NCBI GenBank assembly: GCA_001898095.1
Contig: MKSH01000054.1
Location: forward strand, 35,902-43,374
Direction: 5' to 3'
Length of the DNA: 7,473 nucleotides
Source of the DNA: Solirubrobacterales bacterium 70-9
Lineage (GTDB): Bacteria > Actinomycetota > Thermoleophilia > Solirubrobacterales > 70-9
Below the pieces are notes generated by a model, which worked only from the letters and a program-made list of their open reading frames with translations, was not told where the DNA came from and made no database searches. The position numbers and the translations under genes were made by a program. Of the stretch, positions 1-5,897 are shown one piece after another (positions within the stretch are counted from its first letter, which is position 1; every line of letters begins with the position of its first letter).

Positions 1-1053
1 CGGTTCTCGTCCAGCCCTTCTCTGGGCGGTGACGGCCTCCTCTCCAGCACGCTCGGCAACGCTCCGGCGACCCTGGAACCCGACAAGGCGAGCTGTGGCG
101 CCGACTTCGAAGCGCCGGTCAGGGTGCGCCCGATCGCCCTCTTCCAGGGCACCGTCTACTGGCAGGTGACGCGCGAAATCAAGCTGACCGAATGCTCCCC
201 CTGCGCCCCGAAGACGAAGAAAGAAGAAGACGAAGAAGAGGAACGAATCTTCCAAGAAGCCGAAGAAGAAGAAAAAGCCGAAGAACGGGGCGTCGTCTTC
301 GAACCCAAGGGGCAATGGGAAGGCGGTCCGGTCCGCTCCTTCAGCCTCCAGCCAAGCGTCGAAGGTGCGACCCTCACGACCCAGAAACGGGTCTTCGGCG
401 GCTACCTGACCGCGATCGAATTCTCTTCCGCCACCGAACTCATCGGTGGATCGATCGAACTCCAGCGTTTCGCCAAAGGCACCTGGCGCTCGATCTCCCA
501 AGAGGAAGTCTCCCGCTCCGGATCCACCTTCTTCTTCGTCAAACTCCCCGCCGGTCGCCAGTCCCTCCGCGCGGTCGCCACTTCCGCCTCGGTCAGCCTC
601 CCCCTCAGTCCCCGCAAGCTCACCGTCCACCGCCTGGGGAAACACCGCCTCACCACCGCGGACGAAGACGGTCGCTACGCCCAGAAACAGCGCAAAAAGA
701 AATCGAAATACGCCGCCGAAGAAACCCCCAAGCTCCCCCTCACCTTCGCCGTGGTCGACGGCGCCACCCGCCTGGTCCACCTCCGCGCCTCGGTCGAAAC
801 CACCTGCGCCCCCGCCACCCGCTCCGGCGAAGAAGTGCCCCTCACCATCAAGGCGGCCCTCCGCTCCGCCCGCATCGCCCCCGACGGCACCGTGATCGCC
901 GACCGCAAAACCAAGTCCCCCGAACCCCAACAGGTCACCTTCGTCGGCCAACTCCTGGCCGGTTCGCTGATCGGCACCCTCACCACCACCTACAAAAACT
1001 GCTCCGGCTCCCGCAAGTTCGAGGCGGTCCCGTCGCGGAAGCGCTCAAGCTGA
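1..1053 (+). CDS. Hypothetical, probably exported protein (5' end outside window)
   Basis: I do not recognise this gene. The reading frame is open from base 1, so the true start lies upstream; a GTG at 124 is only an internal possibility. About 350 residues are visible, ending in TGA at 1051-1053. In order there are: a segment with three cysteines (window residues 32, 65, 68, the last two as CxxC); a Glu/Lys-rich linker at about 72-96; a beta-rich segment at about 100-210 with alternating polar and hydrophobic residues and a WRSIS motif; a basic patch (about 229-236); and a second beta-rich segment with cysteines at 269 and 334, which could form a disulfide. This pattern resembles secreted beta-sandwich proteins that are common in Solirubrobacterales-like actinobacteria, but that is an impression only. 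No signal peptide can be judged because the N-terminus is missing. Codon choice (many GAA, AAA and CTC codons) differs from the hut genes. It converges on hutH, and no functional link to histidine catabolism is evident. Confidence 0.7.
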   Translation, partial: RFSSSPSLGGDGLLSSTLGNAPATLEPDKASCGADFEAPVRVRPIALFQGTVYWQVTREIKLTECSPCAPKTKKEEDEEEERIFQEAEEEEKAEERGVVFEPKGQWEGGPVRSFSLQPSVEGATLTTQKRVFGGYLTAIEFSSATELIGGSIELQRFAKGTWRSISQEEVSRSGSTFFFVKLPAGRQSLRAVATSASVSLPLSPRKLTVHRLGKHRLTTADEDGRYAQKQRKKKSKYAAEETPKLPLTFAVVDGATRLVHLRASVETTCAPATRSGEEVPLTIKAALRSARIAPDGTVIADRKTKSPEPQQVTFVGQLLAGSLIGTLTTTYKNCSGSRKFEAVPSRKRSS

Positions 1054-1060
1054 GCGGTCG

Positions 1061-1076
1061 CGGCCGACCCCGGCCG
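1061..1076 (+). terminator. Candidate hairpin after the hypothetical gene
   Basis: A 6-bp CGGCCG stem closes on a 4-base ACCC loop, starting 7 bases past the stop codon of the upstream + strand gene. There is no T-run after it, so it is not a textbook intrinsic terminator. In GC-rich actinobacteria, tail-less hairpins at gene ends may still stop transcription or protect RNA ends. The stem arms are self-complementary and short, so chance is possible. Confidence 0.35.
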
Positions 1077-1130
1077 AGCTGGAGCGTTCCCAGGAGCGGG
1101 CGATGACCTCGCCTACCTGCGGGAAGGCGA

Positions 1131-1148
1131 TCGCAACACCCGTTGCGA
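1131..1148 (-). terminator. Candidate hairpin downstream of hutH
   Basis: A perfect 7-bp stem (TCGCAAC/GTTGCGA) encloses the 4-base loop ACCC (GGGT on the hutH strand). It begins 13 bases beyond the hutH stop codon, in the convergent gap between hutH and the left-hand gene. There is no T-run on either strand. Its position and perfect pairing suggest that it marks the 3' end of the hutH transcript, perhaps acting in both directions. Confidence 0.45.
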
Positions 1149-1161
1149 GCCGACGCTGCTC

Positions 1162-2709
1162 TCATCGAAGCGGTCCGATCTCCTCCTCTACGGCCTTCAC
1201 CAGGACGCCGCTGCGGACCATCTCGACCGCCGCCTCGATGTCCGGGGCGAGAAATCGGTCGGGCCCGGGGGGCGAGATCCGCTCCGTCAGTCGCGCGACG
1301 ACGGCCGCGGTCGCCGCCGCGGGGCGCAGCGGGGCTCGCAGCTGGACCCCGCGAGCGGCCGTCAGCAGCTCGATCGCGAGGACCCGGGTCAGGCCGTCGA
1401 CGGAGCGACGCAGCTTCCTTGCCGCCGACCACCCCATCGAGACGTGGTCCTCCTGCATGGCCGAGCTGGGGATCGAGTCGACCGAGGCCGGGACGGCCAG
1501 GCGCTTCAGCTCGGAGACGATCGCCGCCTGCGTGTACTGGGCGATCATGTAGCCGGAGTCGACCCCCGGATCGTCGGCGAGGAAGGGCGGCAGACCGTGA
1601 CTGCGGGCCGGATCGAGGAAGCGGTCGGTGCGACGCTCGGAGATCCCGGCCAGGTCGGCGGCGACGATCGCCAGGAAGTCGAGCACGTAGGCGAGCGGCG
1701 CGCCGTGGAAGTTCCCGTTCGACTCGATCCGCCCGTCGGCGAGGACGACCGGATTGTCGATCGCCGCGGCGAGCTCCTGGCGTGCCACCCGCGCCGCGTG
1801 GGCGACCGTGTCGCGGACGCCGCCGGCGACCGCGGGGGCGCAGCGGAGCGAGTAGGCGTCCTGCACCCGGGTGTCCTCCGGCCCGCGGTGGCTGGCGACG
1901 ATCGCGCTGCCGGCGAGGACCGCGGCGATGTTCGCCGCCGCGGCGGCCTGTCCCGGCTGTGGCCGCAGCTCCTGCAGGTCGGCGGCGAAGACGGCATCGG
2001 TGCCGAGCAGGCCCTCGACGCTCATCGCGGCGGCGATGTCGGCGCTCTTCAGCAGCGATCGCAGGTCGGCCAACGCGAGGACCAGCATGCCGAGCATCCC
2101 GTCGGTGCCGTTGATCAGCGCCAGCCCCTCCTTCTCGACCAGCTCCAACGGAGCGATCCCGGCCGCGGCGAGCGCCGTCCGGGCGTCGCACGCCCGGCCC
2201 TCGGCGTCGCGGACCTCACCTTCGCCGGTCAGCGCCAGCGCACAGTGGGCGAGCGGGGCGAGGTCACCGGAGCAACCGAGCGACCCGTACTCGGGGACGA
2301 CCGGGACGATCCCGGCGCTGAGCATCGAGGCGTAGGCGGTGGCCGTCTCCGGCCGGACGCCGGTGTGCCCGGTCGCGAGGGTCGAGAGGCGGAGCAGCAT
2401 CAGCGCGCGGACGACCTCGCGCTCGACCTCGGGCCCGGTGCCGGCGGCATGGCTCCGGATCAGGCTGCGCTGCAGATGTCGGCGGCTCTCGCGCGGGATG
2501 TGGCGCTGGGCGAGCGCGCCGAACCCGGTCGAGACCCCGTAATGGGGTCGCGTGTCGTCGATCTTCGCCTCGACCGCCGCCCGGCCCCGGGTGATCTGCT
2601 CGAGGGCGTCCCCGGACAGCGAGACCGGGGCCTCGAAGCGGGCGACCCGGACCAGCTCGTCCTCGTCGACGGGCCCCGTTCCGATGATCACCGCAGCGCT
2701 GTTCTCCAT
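1162..2709 (-). CDS. hutH: Histidine ammonia-lyase (histidase)
   Basis: Cytoplasmic enzyme (EC 4.3.1.3) that removes ammonia from L-histidine to give trans-urocanate, the first step of histidine catabolism. At 515 residues it has the normal family length. The MIO cofactor region is at about 141-152 (YGSLGCSGDLAP), with the cyclising tripeptide Cys146-Ser147-Gly148 where the classical enzyme has Ala-Ser-Gly. Other active-site residues line up with those of Pseudomonas putida histidase: Tyr57 (Y53) in HYGVSTGFG, Asn200 (N195) in INGTDG, Gln283/Tyr286/Arg289 (Q277/Y280/R283) in QDAYSLR, and Glu420 (E414) in QEDHVSMG. The frame stays open far upstream across the regulator gene, but homology begins around the ATG at 2709. 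A GGAG lies only 2 bases before that ATG, so the GTG at codon 7 cannot be excluded. It is transcribed apart from hutU-hutI-M20-hutF and divergently from the IclR regulator. Identification is very secure; the exact start is less so. Confidence 0.97.
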   Translation of the reverse strand: MENSAAVIIGTGPVDEDELVRVARFEAPVSLSGDALEQITRGRAAVEAKIDDTRPHYGVSTGFGALAQRHIPRESRRHLQRSLIRSHAAGTGPEVEREVVRALMLLRLSTLATGHTGVRPETATAYASMLSAGIVPVVPEYGSLGCSGDLAPLAHCALALTGEGEVRDAEGRACDARTALAAAGIAPLELVEKEGLALINGTDGMLGMLVLALADLRSLLKSADIAAAMSVEGLLGTDAVFAADLQELRPQPGQAAAAANIAAVLAGSAIVASHRGPEDTRVQDAYSLRCAPAVAGGVRDTVAHAARVARQELAAAIDNPVVLADGRIESNGNFHGAPLAYVLDFLAIVAADLAGISERRTDRFLDPARSHGLPPFLADDPGVDSGYMIAQYTQAAIVSELKRLAVPASVDSIPSSAMQEDHVSMGWSAARKLRRSVDGLTRVLAIELLTAARGVQLRAPLRPAAATAAVVARLTERISPPGPDRFLAPDIEAAVEMVRSGVLVKAVEEEIGPLR

Positions 2710-2764
2710 CGCTCCATTGAAGTGCAGCGCCGGCTCTTTTTCACCCCCGCGAGGGCCTGAACTG

Positions 2765-2778
2765 TCTTGTATATGAGA
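2765..2778. promoter_or_regulatory. Candidate HutR/IclR operator palindrome
   Basis: TCTTGTATATGAGA is a 14-bp imperfect palindrome: the outer TCT/AGA and the central TATA are symmetric, while the TG/TG between them is not. IclR regulators commonly bind short palindromes between their own gene and a divergent target. From memory, the IclR-type HutR of Corynebacterium resistens binds a 14-bp site with consensus TCTGwwATwCCAGA. This sequence agrees at 10 of 14 positions, including both outer triplets and the centre. It also overlaps the candidate ribosome-binding site of the regulator gene, which would suit autoregulation. Binding is inferred. Confidence 0.5.
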
Positions 2779-2781
2779 TGA
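2775..2781 (+). promoter_or_regulatory. Ribosome-binding site of the IclR-type gene
   Basis: GAGATGA matches 6 of 7 bases of the anti-SD complement GAGGTGA and stands 9 bases before the ATG at 2791. An in-frame TGA at 2779-2781 rules out any earlier start in this frame, so the site and the start support each other. Confidence 0.5.
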
Positions 2782-2790
2782 TGCCGGTCG

Positions 2791-3555
2791 ATGGCCGCCC
2801 CCGCCGCCCACCAGGCCCTCGACGTGTTGGGGCTGCTCGGCAGGCGCGTCGCACCGATGCCCGCGTCGGCGATCGCGCGGGAGCTCGACCTGCCGCGCTC
2901 GACCGCCTACCGCCTGCTCTCGGTGCTCTGCGACCACGGCTTCGTCGTCCACCTCGCCGAGGAACGCCGGTACGGCCTTGGGACCGCCGCCTTCGAGCTC
3001 GGCTCCGCCTACTCCCGCCAGGAGCCGCTCCGCTGGGTGGCGCGGTCGGTCCTCGCCCGTCTCGTCGAGGAGACCGGCCAGCACGCCCACTTCGCCGTCC
3101 TCGACGGCCGTGACACCCTCTACCTGCTGGAGGAGCGGGCGCCCGGCAAGCCGAGCCTGGTGACCGAGGTCGGCGTGCGGTTGCCGGCCACGCTCACCGC
3201 CAGCGGCCTGGCGATCCTGGCGGCGATGCCGCCGACCCAGGTCAACGCGCTCTGGCCCTCGCGCGAGGATCTTCCCCGCCGGCACGACCGCGGGCCGACC
3301 ACGCTGACCCAACTGCGGCGCGAGCTGCGCGAGGCTCGTCGACGCGGCTGGGCCGGCGAGGAAGGGTCGGTGACCCTCGGCTTCTGCTCGGTCGCCGCCG
3401 CCGTCCTCGATCACACCGGCCAGCCCCAGGCCGCGGTCGCCCTCACCTTTCAGGCCTCCGAGGTCGACGAAGAGGGACGGCAGCGGCTCGCCGCGCAGGC
3501 GGGTGAGGCCTGCCGCGCGATCTCCCGCCACATCCACGGGCGCGAGATCGCCTGA
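2791..3555 (+). CDS. IclR-family transcriptional regulator (HutR-like)
   Basis: A 254-residue DNA-binding protein of normal IclR length. The N-terminal winged helix-turn-helix spans about 7-63, with the recognition helix in the PRSTAYRLL region (35-43) followed by the wing (about 52-63). The effector-binding domain covers about 75-250, with family landmarks LPATLTASGLAIL (131-143) and GFCSVAAAV (197-205); Cys199 sits at the usual conserved position in the ligand pocket. The ATG at 2791 is the only plausible start because an in-frame stop lies 9 bases upstream. It is divergent from hutH and convergent with the hutU-hutI-M20-hutF operon, lodged between the two hut units, so a role as the local hut regulator is a strong inference. 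The natural inducer would probably be urocanate or histidine. Whether it represses or activates cannot be read from the sequence. Classical proteobacterial hut loci use the GntR-type HutC instead. Confidence 0.9.
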   Translation: MAAPAAHQALDVLGLLGRRVAPMPASAIARELDLPRSTAYRLLSVLCDHGFVVHLAEERRYGLGTAAFELGSAYSRQEPLRWVARSVLARLVEETGQHAHFAVLDGRDTLYLLEERAPGKPSLVTEVGVRLPATLTASGLAILAAMPPTQVNALWPSREDLPRRHDRGPTTLTQLRRELREARRRGWAGEEGSVTLGFCSVAAAVLDHTGQPQAAVALTFQASEVDEEGRQRLAAQAGEACRAISRHIHGREIA

Positions 3556-3571
3556 CCGACGCTCGGGTCGG
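3556..3571. terminator. Possible bidirectional hairpin between regulator and hutF
   Basis: The stop codons of the convergent regulator and hutF genes are only 18 bases apart. That gap contains a 5-bp stem CCGAC/GTCGG with a 6-base loop. The two stop codons themselves (TGA at 3553-3555 and TCA at 3574-3576) can pair below it, with a 2-base bulge. There is no T-run on either strand. It is weak, and chance in GC-rich DNA is a fair alternative. Confidence 0.25.
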
Positions 3572-3573
3572 GC

Positions 3574-4713
3574 TCAGCCGGCCGGGGCGCTGACGATCGC
3601 CGCGGTCGCGCAGGTCGCCACCGCGCGCGCCAGGTCCTCGCGCGGGACGCCGCGGATCTGCGGATGGTCGAGGTCGATCCCCAGCTCGGTCGGCTCGCCC
3701 TCGAGCCCGAGCGACGCACGGCCGTTCTCCACCAGCTCATCCCAGAGGTCGCCGTCGGGGGCGCCCGAGAGGAGGCCGAAGCGCAGCTGCCGTTCGCGTC
3801 GGGCGCCGGTCTCCAGCTCCCGCACCTCCTCGAAGGGATCGACCCGCACCTGCGAGTCCGAGCCGATCGCGATGCGGACCCCGGCCTCGCGGTAGGCCAT
3901 CGCCGGGAACCAGCCGTCGCCGAGGCTGCCCTCGGTGGTCGGGCAGGAGACGACGATCGAGTTCGAGCCGGCCATCAGCTCGACGTCGGCGGCGTCGACG
4001 TGGATGCCGTGGATGACGCTCGTCCGCGGCCCGAGGAACCCGGTCTGAGCGAGCAGGCCGATCGGCGTGCAGCCGTGCTCGGCGCGGCATTCCTCGATCT
4101 CCAGGCGCTGCTCGTGGGCGTGCACGTGACGAGGCAGGCGGTGGTCGTCGGCGTAGGCGGCGATCGCCTCCAGCCACTCCGGTCCGACGGCGCGCACGCT
4201 GTGGGCGGCGACGCCGACGTCGACCCCGGGCCGCCCCGCCGCCCAGGTGCGCAACGCGTCGACTCGGGCCAGAAAGGTCTCCGGATCGCGGTCGCAGAAG
4301 CGACGCTGCCCGTCGACGGGCGGTCGGTCGGCGCCGTCCCAGCCGTTCCGATGGTAGGCGGCGGGCAGCAGGACGATCGCGATCCCGACCTCCGCCGCCG
4401 CTTCGGCGACGGCGTGGGCCATCGCGTTCGGCTCCGCGTAGGGCGTGCCGTCGGCCTGGTGGTGGACGTAGTGGAACTCGCCGACGACGCCGTAGCCCGC
4501 GGCCCGCATCTCGGCGTACACCGCCCGCGCCACCGTCCGCATCCGGTCGGGGTCGAGCCGGGCCGCCGCGGCGAACATCTCCGTGCGCCAGGTCCAGAAG
4601 TCATCGCGGGCGTGCGCGGCCGGGGCGGGGCGCTCGGCGACCCCCCGCAGATCGCGCTGGAAGGCGTGCGAGTGGACGTTCGCCATCGCCGGGATCCGGG
4701 CCGCGGCGGTCAT
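3574..4713 (-). CDS. hutF: Formimidoylglutamate deiminase, N-terminally short
   Basis: An amidohydrolase-superfamily Zn enzyme (EC 3.5.3.13) that converts N-formimino-L-glutamate to N-formyl-L-glutamate and ammonia. Zn ligands are visible as His14 and His16 (NVHSHAFQR), His198 (HVHAHEQ) and Asp285 (GSDSQV). Glu201 and His235 (VIHGIH) match the catalytic Glu235/His269 of Pseudomonas aeruginosa HutF, and Arg174 corresponds to its substrate-binding arginine. At 379 residues it is much shorter than the usual roughly 450. The metal HxH motif comes at residue 14 instead of about 56, so the first beta-sandwich strands are missing. The matching C-terminal strand (normally GxxADLVVLD-like) is reduced to a short GEPTELGIDLD segment. 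The start is set by an ATGA overlap with the upstream M20 gene and a well-spaced GGGAG, so the short form does not look like a misplaced start. It is last in the operon. The function is well supported; the effect of the missing strands is unknown. Confidence 0.93.
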   Translation of the reverse strand: MTAAARIPAMANVHSHAFQRDLRGVAERPAPAAHARDDFWTWRTEMFAAAARLDPDRMRTVARAVYAEMRAAGYGVVGEFHYVHHQADGTPYAEPNAMAHAVAEAAAEVGIAIVLLPAAYHRNGWDGADRPPVDGQRRFCDRDPETFLARVDALRTWAAGRPGVDVGVAAHSVRAVGPEWLEAIAAYADDHRLPRHVHAHEQRLEIEECRAEHGCTPIGLLAQTGFLGPRTSVIHGIHVDAADVELMAGSNSIVVSCPTTEGSLGDGWFPAMAYREAGVRIAIGSDSQVRVDPFEEVRELETGARRERQLRFGLLSGAPDGDLWDELVENGRASLGLEGEPTELGIDLDHPQIRGVPREDLARAVATCATAAIVSAPAG

Positions 4714-5897
4714 CCGAGGCTCTCCCAGGCCGCCGCTAACGCGTTCGCCGCGACCGCCGCGTCGGCGACGTCGACGTTCTCCCGGGGACTGTGGCTGACG
4801 CCGGTCGGATTGCGCACCAGCAGCATCCCGGCCGGGATCCGCTCGGCCAGCACGCCGGCGTCGTGGCCGGCGAAGCAGACCATCTCGCGACCCGGCAGGC
4901 CCAATGATTCGACCCCGTCCCGCAGGGCCCGCCTGATGCCCTCGTCGAACGGCGTGCCGGGGCTGCGCGACGCCGTCGCCAGCGCGATCTCCACCCGCCT
5001 CTCGGCGGCGATCCGCGTGGCCGCGTCGGTGAGCGAGCGCAGCCAGTCGTCGACGGCGGCGACCGCGGGCGCCCGGGCGTCGAGCCAGAGCCGCACCTCG
5101 CCCGCGATCGTGCTGAGCGCGTTCGGCTCGACCAGCAGGCGGGTCGGCGTGACGACGAAGTCGGAGCCCGGGGCGAGGTCCTCGGCGGCGACGATCAGAC
5201 GGGCGGCGGCCGCCATCGCGTCACGCCGCTCGCCGCGCCGCGTCGTCCCGGCGTGGTCGGCCTCGCCGCGGATCTCGACCGCCACCCGGAGCCGTCCCGC
5301 CAGCCCCGTGACGATCCCGACGGGAAGCCCGGCCTCGTCGAGCTCGCGGCTCTGGTCGATGTGGATCTCGAGGAAGCTCCGCAGGCGGCCGAGGCCGGCG
5401 CTCGCCTCGGCCAGTCCCTCCGGTGCCAGGCCCGCATCGCGCATCGCCGCCGCCATCGTCGTCCCCTCGGCGTCGACCCGGGTCAGCACCTCGGCGGCGT
5501 CGAGGCGCCCGACCAGCGCGCGGCTGCCGAAGGTCGGCGTGTTGAACCGCGCTCCCTCCTCGTCGGCGAAGGAAAGCACCGCGACCGGGGCCTCGAGCTC
5601 GCCGGCGACGGCGAAGGCGCAGGCGACTCCCAGGGCGCCGTCGTAGCGACCTCCGCCGGCGACCGTGTCGAGGTGCGAGCCGACGGCGCGCCAGGGGGCT
5701 GGGACCGGGGGACAGGCCCAGAGGTTGCCCGCCCGGTCGCGCTCCACCGCGAGGCCGAGCCGCTCCGCCTGCTGCTCGAACCAGGCCCGCGCCGCCGCTT
5801 CCGCGAGGGTCCACGACAGGCGGCTGAACCCGTCAGGGCCGTTCCCGATCTCGTCCAGCCCGGCGAGCCGGCTCTCGATGTCGGCCGCGGTGATCAC
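4710..5897 (-). CDS. M20-family Zn amidohydrolase, probable N-formylglutamate deformylase
   Basis: A 395-residue member of the M20 peptidase/HyuC/AllC family, usually annotated as allantoate amidohydrolase or N-carbamoyl-L-amino-acid hydrolase; these act on N-carbamoyl or ureido groups using two metal ions. Metal and catalytic residues fall in order: His75 (GSHLDTV), Asp86 (GRYDGALG), Glu113-Glu114 (ADEEGARF), His179 (LEIHIDQ) and His369 (GVSHSPRE). The dimerisation (lid) domain, with DHAGTTRRGERRDA and VEPNALSTI, lies at about 195-310, followed by FAGHDAG at 342-348. The start is a GTG overlapping the hutI stop (GTGA), and the gene ends in an ATGA overlap with hutF, so it is locked into the operon. 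No uric-acid or allantoin gene is visible. HutF releases N-formylglutamate and no classical HutG is seen, so deformylation of N-formyl-L-glutamate is the likeliest job. That assignment is inference from context; the family assignment is solid. Confidence 0.88.
   Translation of the reverse strand: MITAADIESRLAGLDEIGNGPDGFSRLSWTLAEAAARAWFEQQAERLGLAVERDRAGNLWACPPVPAPWRAVGSHLDTVAGGGRYDGALGVACAFAVAGELEAPVAVLSFADEEGARFNTPTFGSRALVGRLDAAEVLTRVDAEGTTMAAAMRDAGLAPEGLAEASAGLGRLRSFLEIHIDQSRELDEAGLPVGIVTGLAGRLRVAVEIRGEADHAGTTRRGERRDAMAAAARLIVAAEDLAPGSDFVVTPTRLLVEPNALSTIAGEVRLWLDARAPAVAAVDDWLRSLTDAATRIAAERRVEIALATASRSPGTPFDEGIRRALRDGVESLGLPGREMVCFAGHDAGVLAERIPAGMLLVRNPTGVSHSPRENVDVADAAVAANALAAAWESLG
4722..4726 (-). 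promoter_or_regulatory. Ribosome-binding site deciding the hutF start
   Basis: GGGAG on the - strand lies 8 bases before the hutF ATG (4713), inside the end of the M20 gene. Its near-ideal spacing supports this start and therefore the short HutF N-terminus. Confidence 0.55.

Larger units (their letters stand above)
2710..2790. promoter_or_regulatory. Divergent hutH / IclR-regulator control region
   Basis: These 81 bases separate the two divergent start codons and must hold the promoter of hutH and probably that of the regulator. The stretch around 2765-2779 is strikingly AT-rich for this genome. On the hutH strand it contains TATACA (2773-2768), 4 of 6 matches to a -10 box, which would leave an untranslated leader of roughly 50 bases. 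No convincing -35 box is visible for either direction, so the promoter assignment is tentative. Confidence 0.55.

Noticed and set aside
124..126. GTG as the true start of the left-hand protein
   Set aside because: The frame stays open to base 1 with ordinary coding content, and the upstream residues read as one continuous protein with the rest, so the gene is more likely cut by the window edge.
192..1106. A 304-residue overlapping frame inside the left-hand gene
   Set aside because: Extremely Arg/Pro-rich and biased, a +2-frame shadow of the gene running 1-1053.
1444..2760. A 438-residue + strand reading frame opposite hutH
   Set aside because: Low-complexity antisense shadow with no recognisable motif; hutH on the other strand is unambiguous.
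2757..2775. A standard -35/-10 promoter for the regulator gene using TATATG as -10
   Set aside because: No -35-like hexamer stands at the right distance, and the likely ribosome-binding site begins at 2775, which would leave no room for a leader.
2710..3537. In-frame upstream extension of hutH across the regulator gene, giving a 791-residue frame
   Set aside because: The added part has no histidase similarity and lies antisense to a clear IclR gene. The protein from 2709 already has normal histidase length; the open frame is a GC-rich artefact.
3664..5646. A 660-residue + strand reading frame opposite hutF and the M20 gene
   Set aside because: Its Arg/Ala/Ser/Gly-rich composition is typical of antisense frames in GC-rich DNA. 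Both opposite-strand genes have complete catalytic motifs.
4710..5897. Literal allantoate amidohydrolase of purine (ureide) catabolism
   Set aside because: The family fold allows it, but every neighbour belongs to histidine catabolism and the gene overlaps hutI and hutF. I kept the family call and rejected the ureide role as the main hypothesis.
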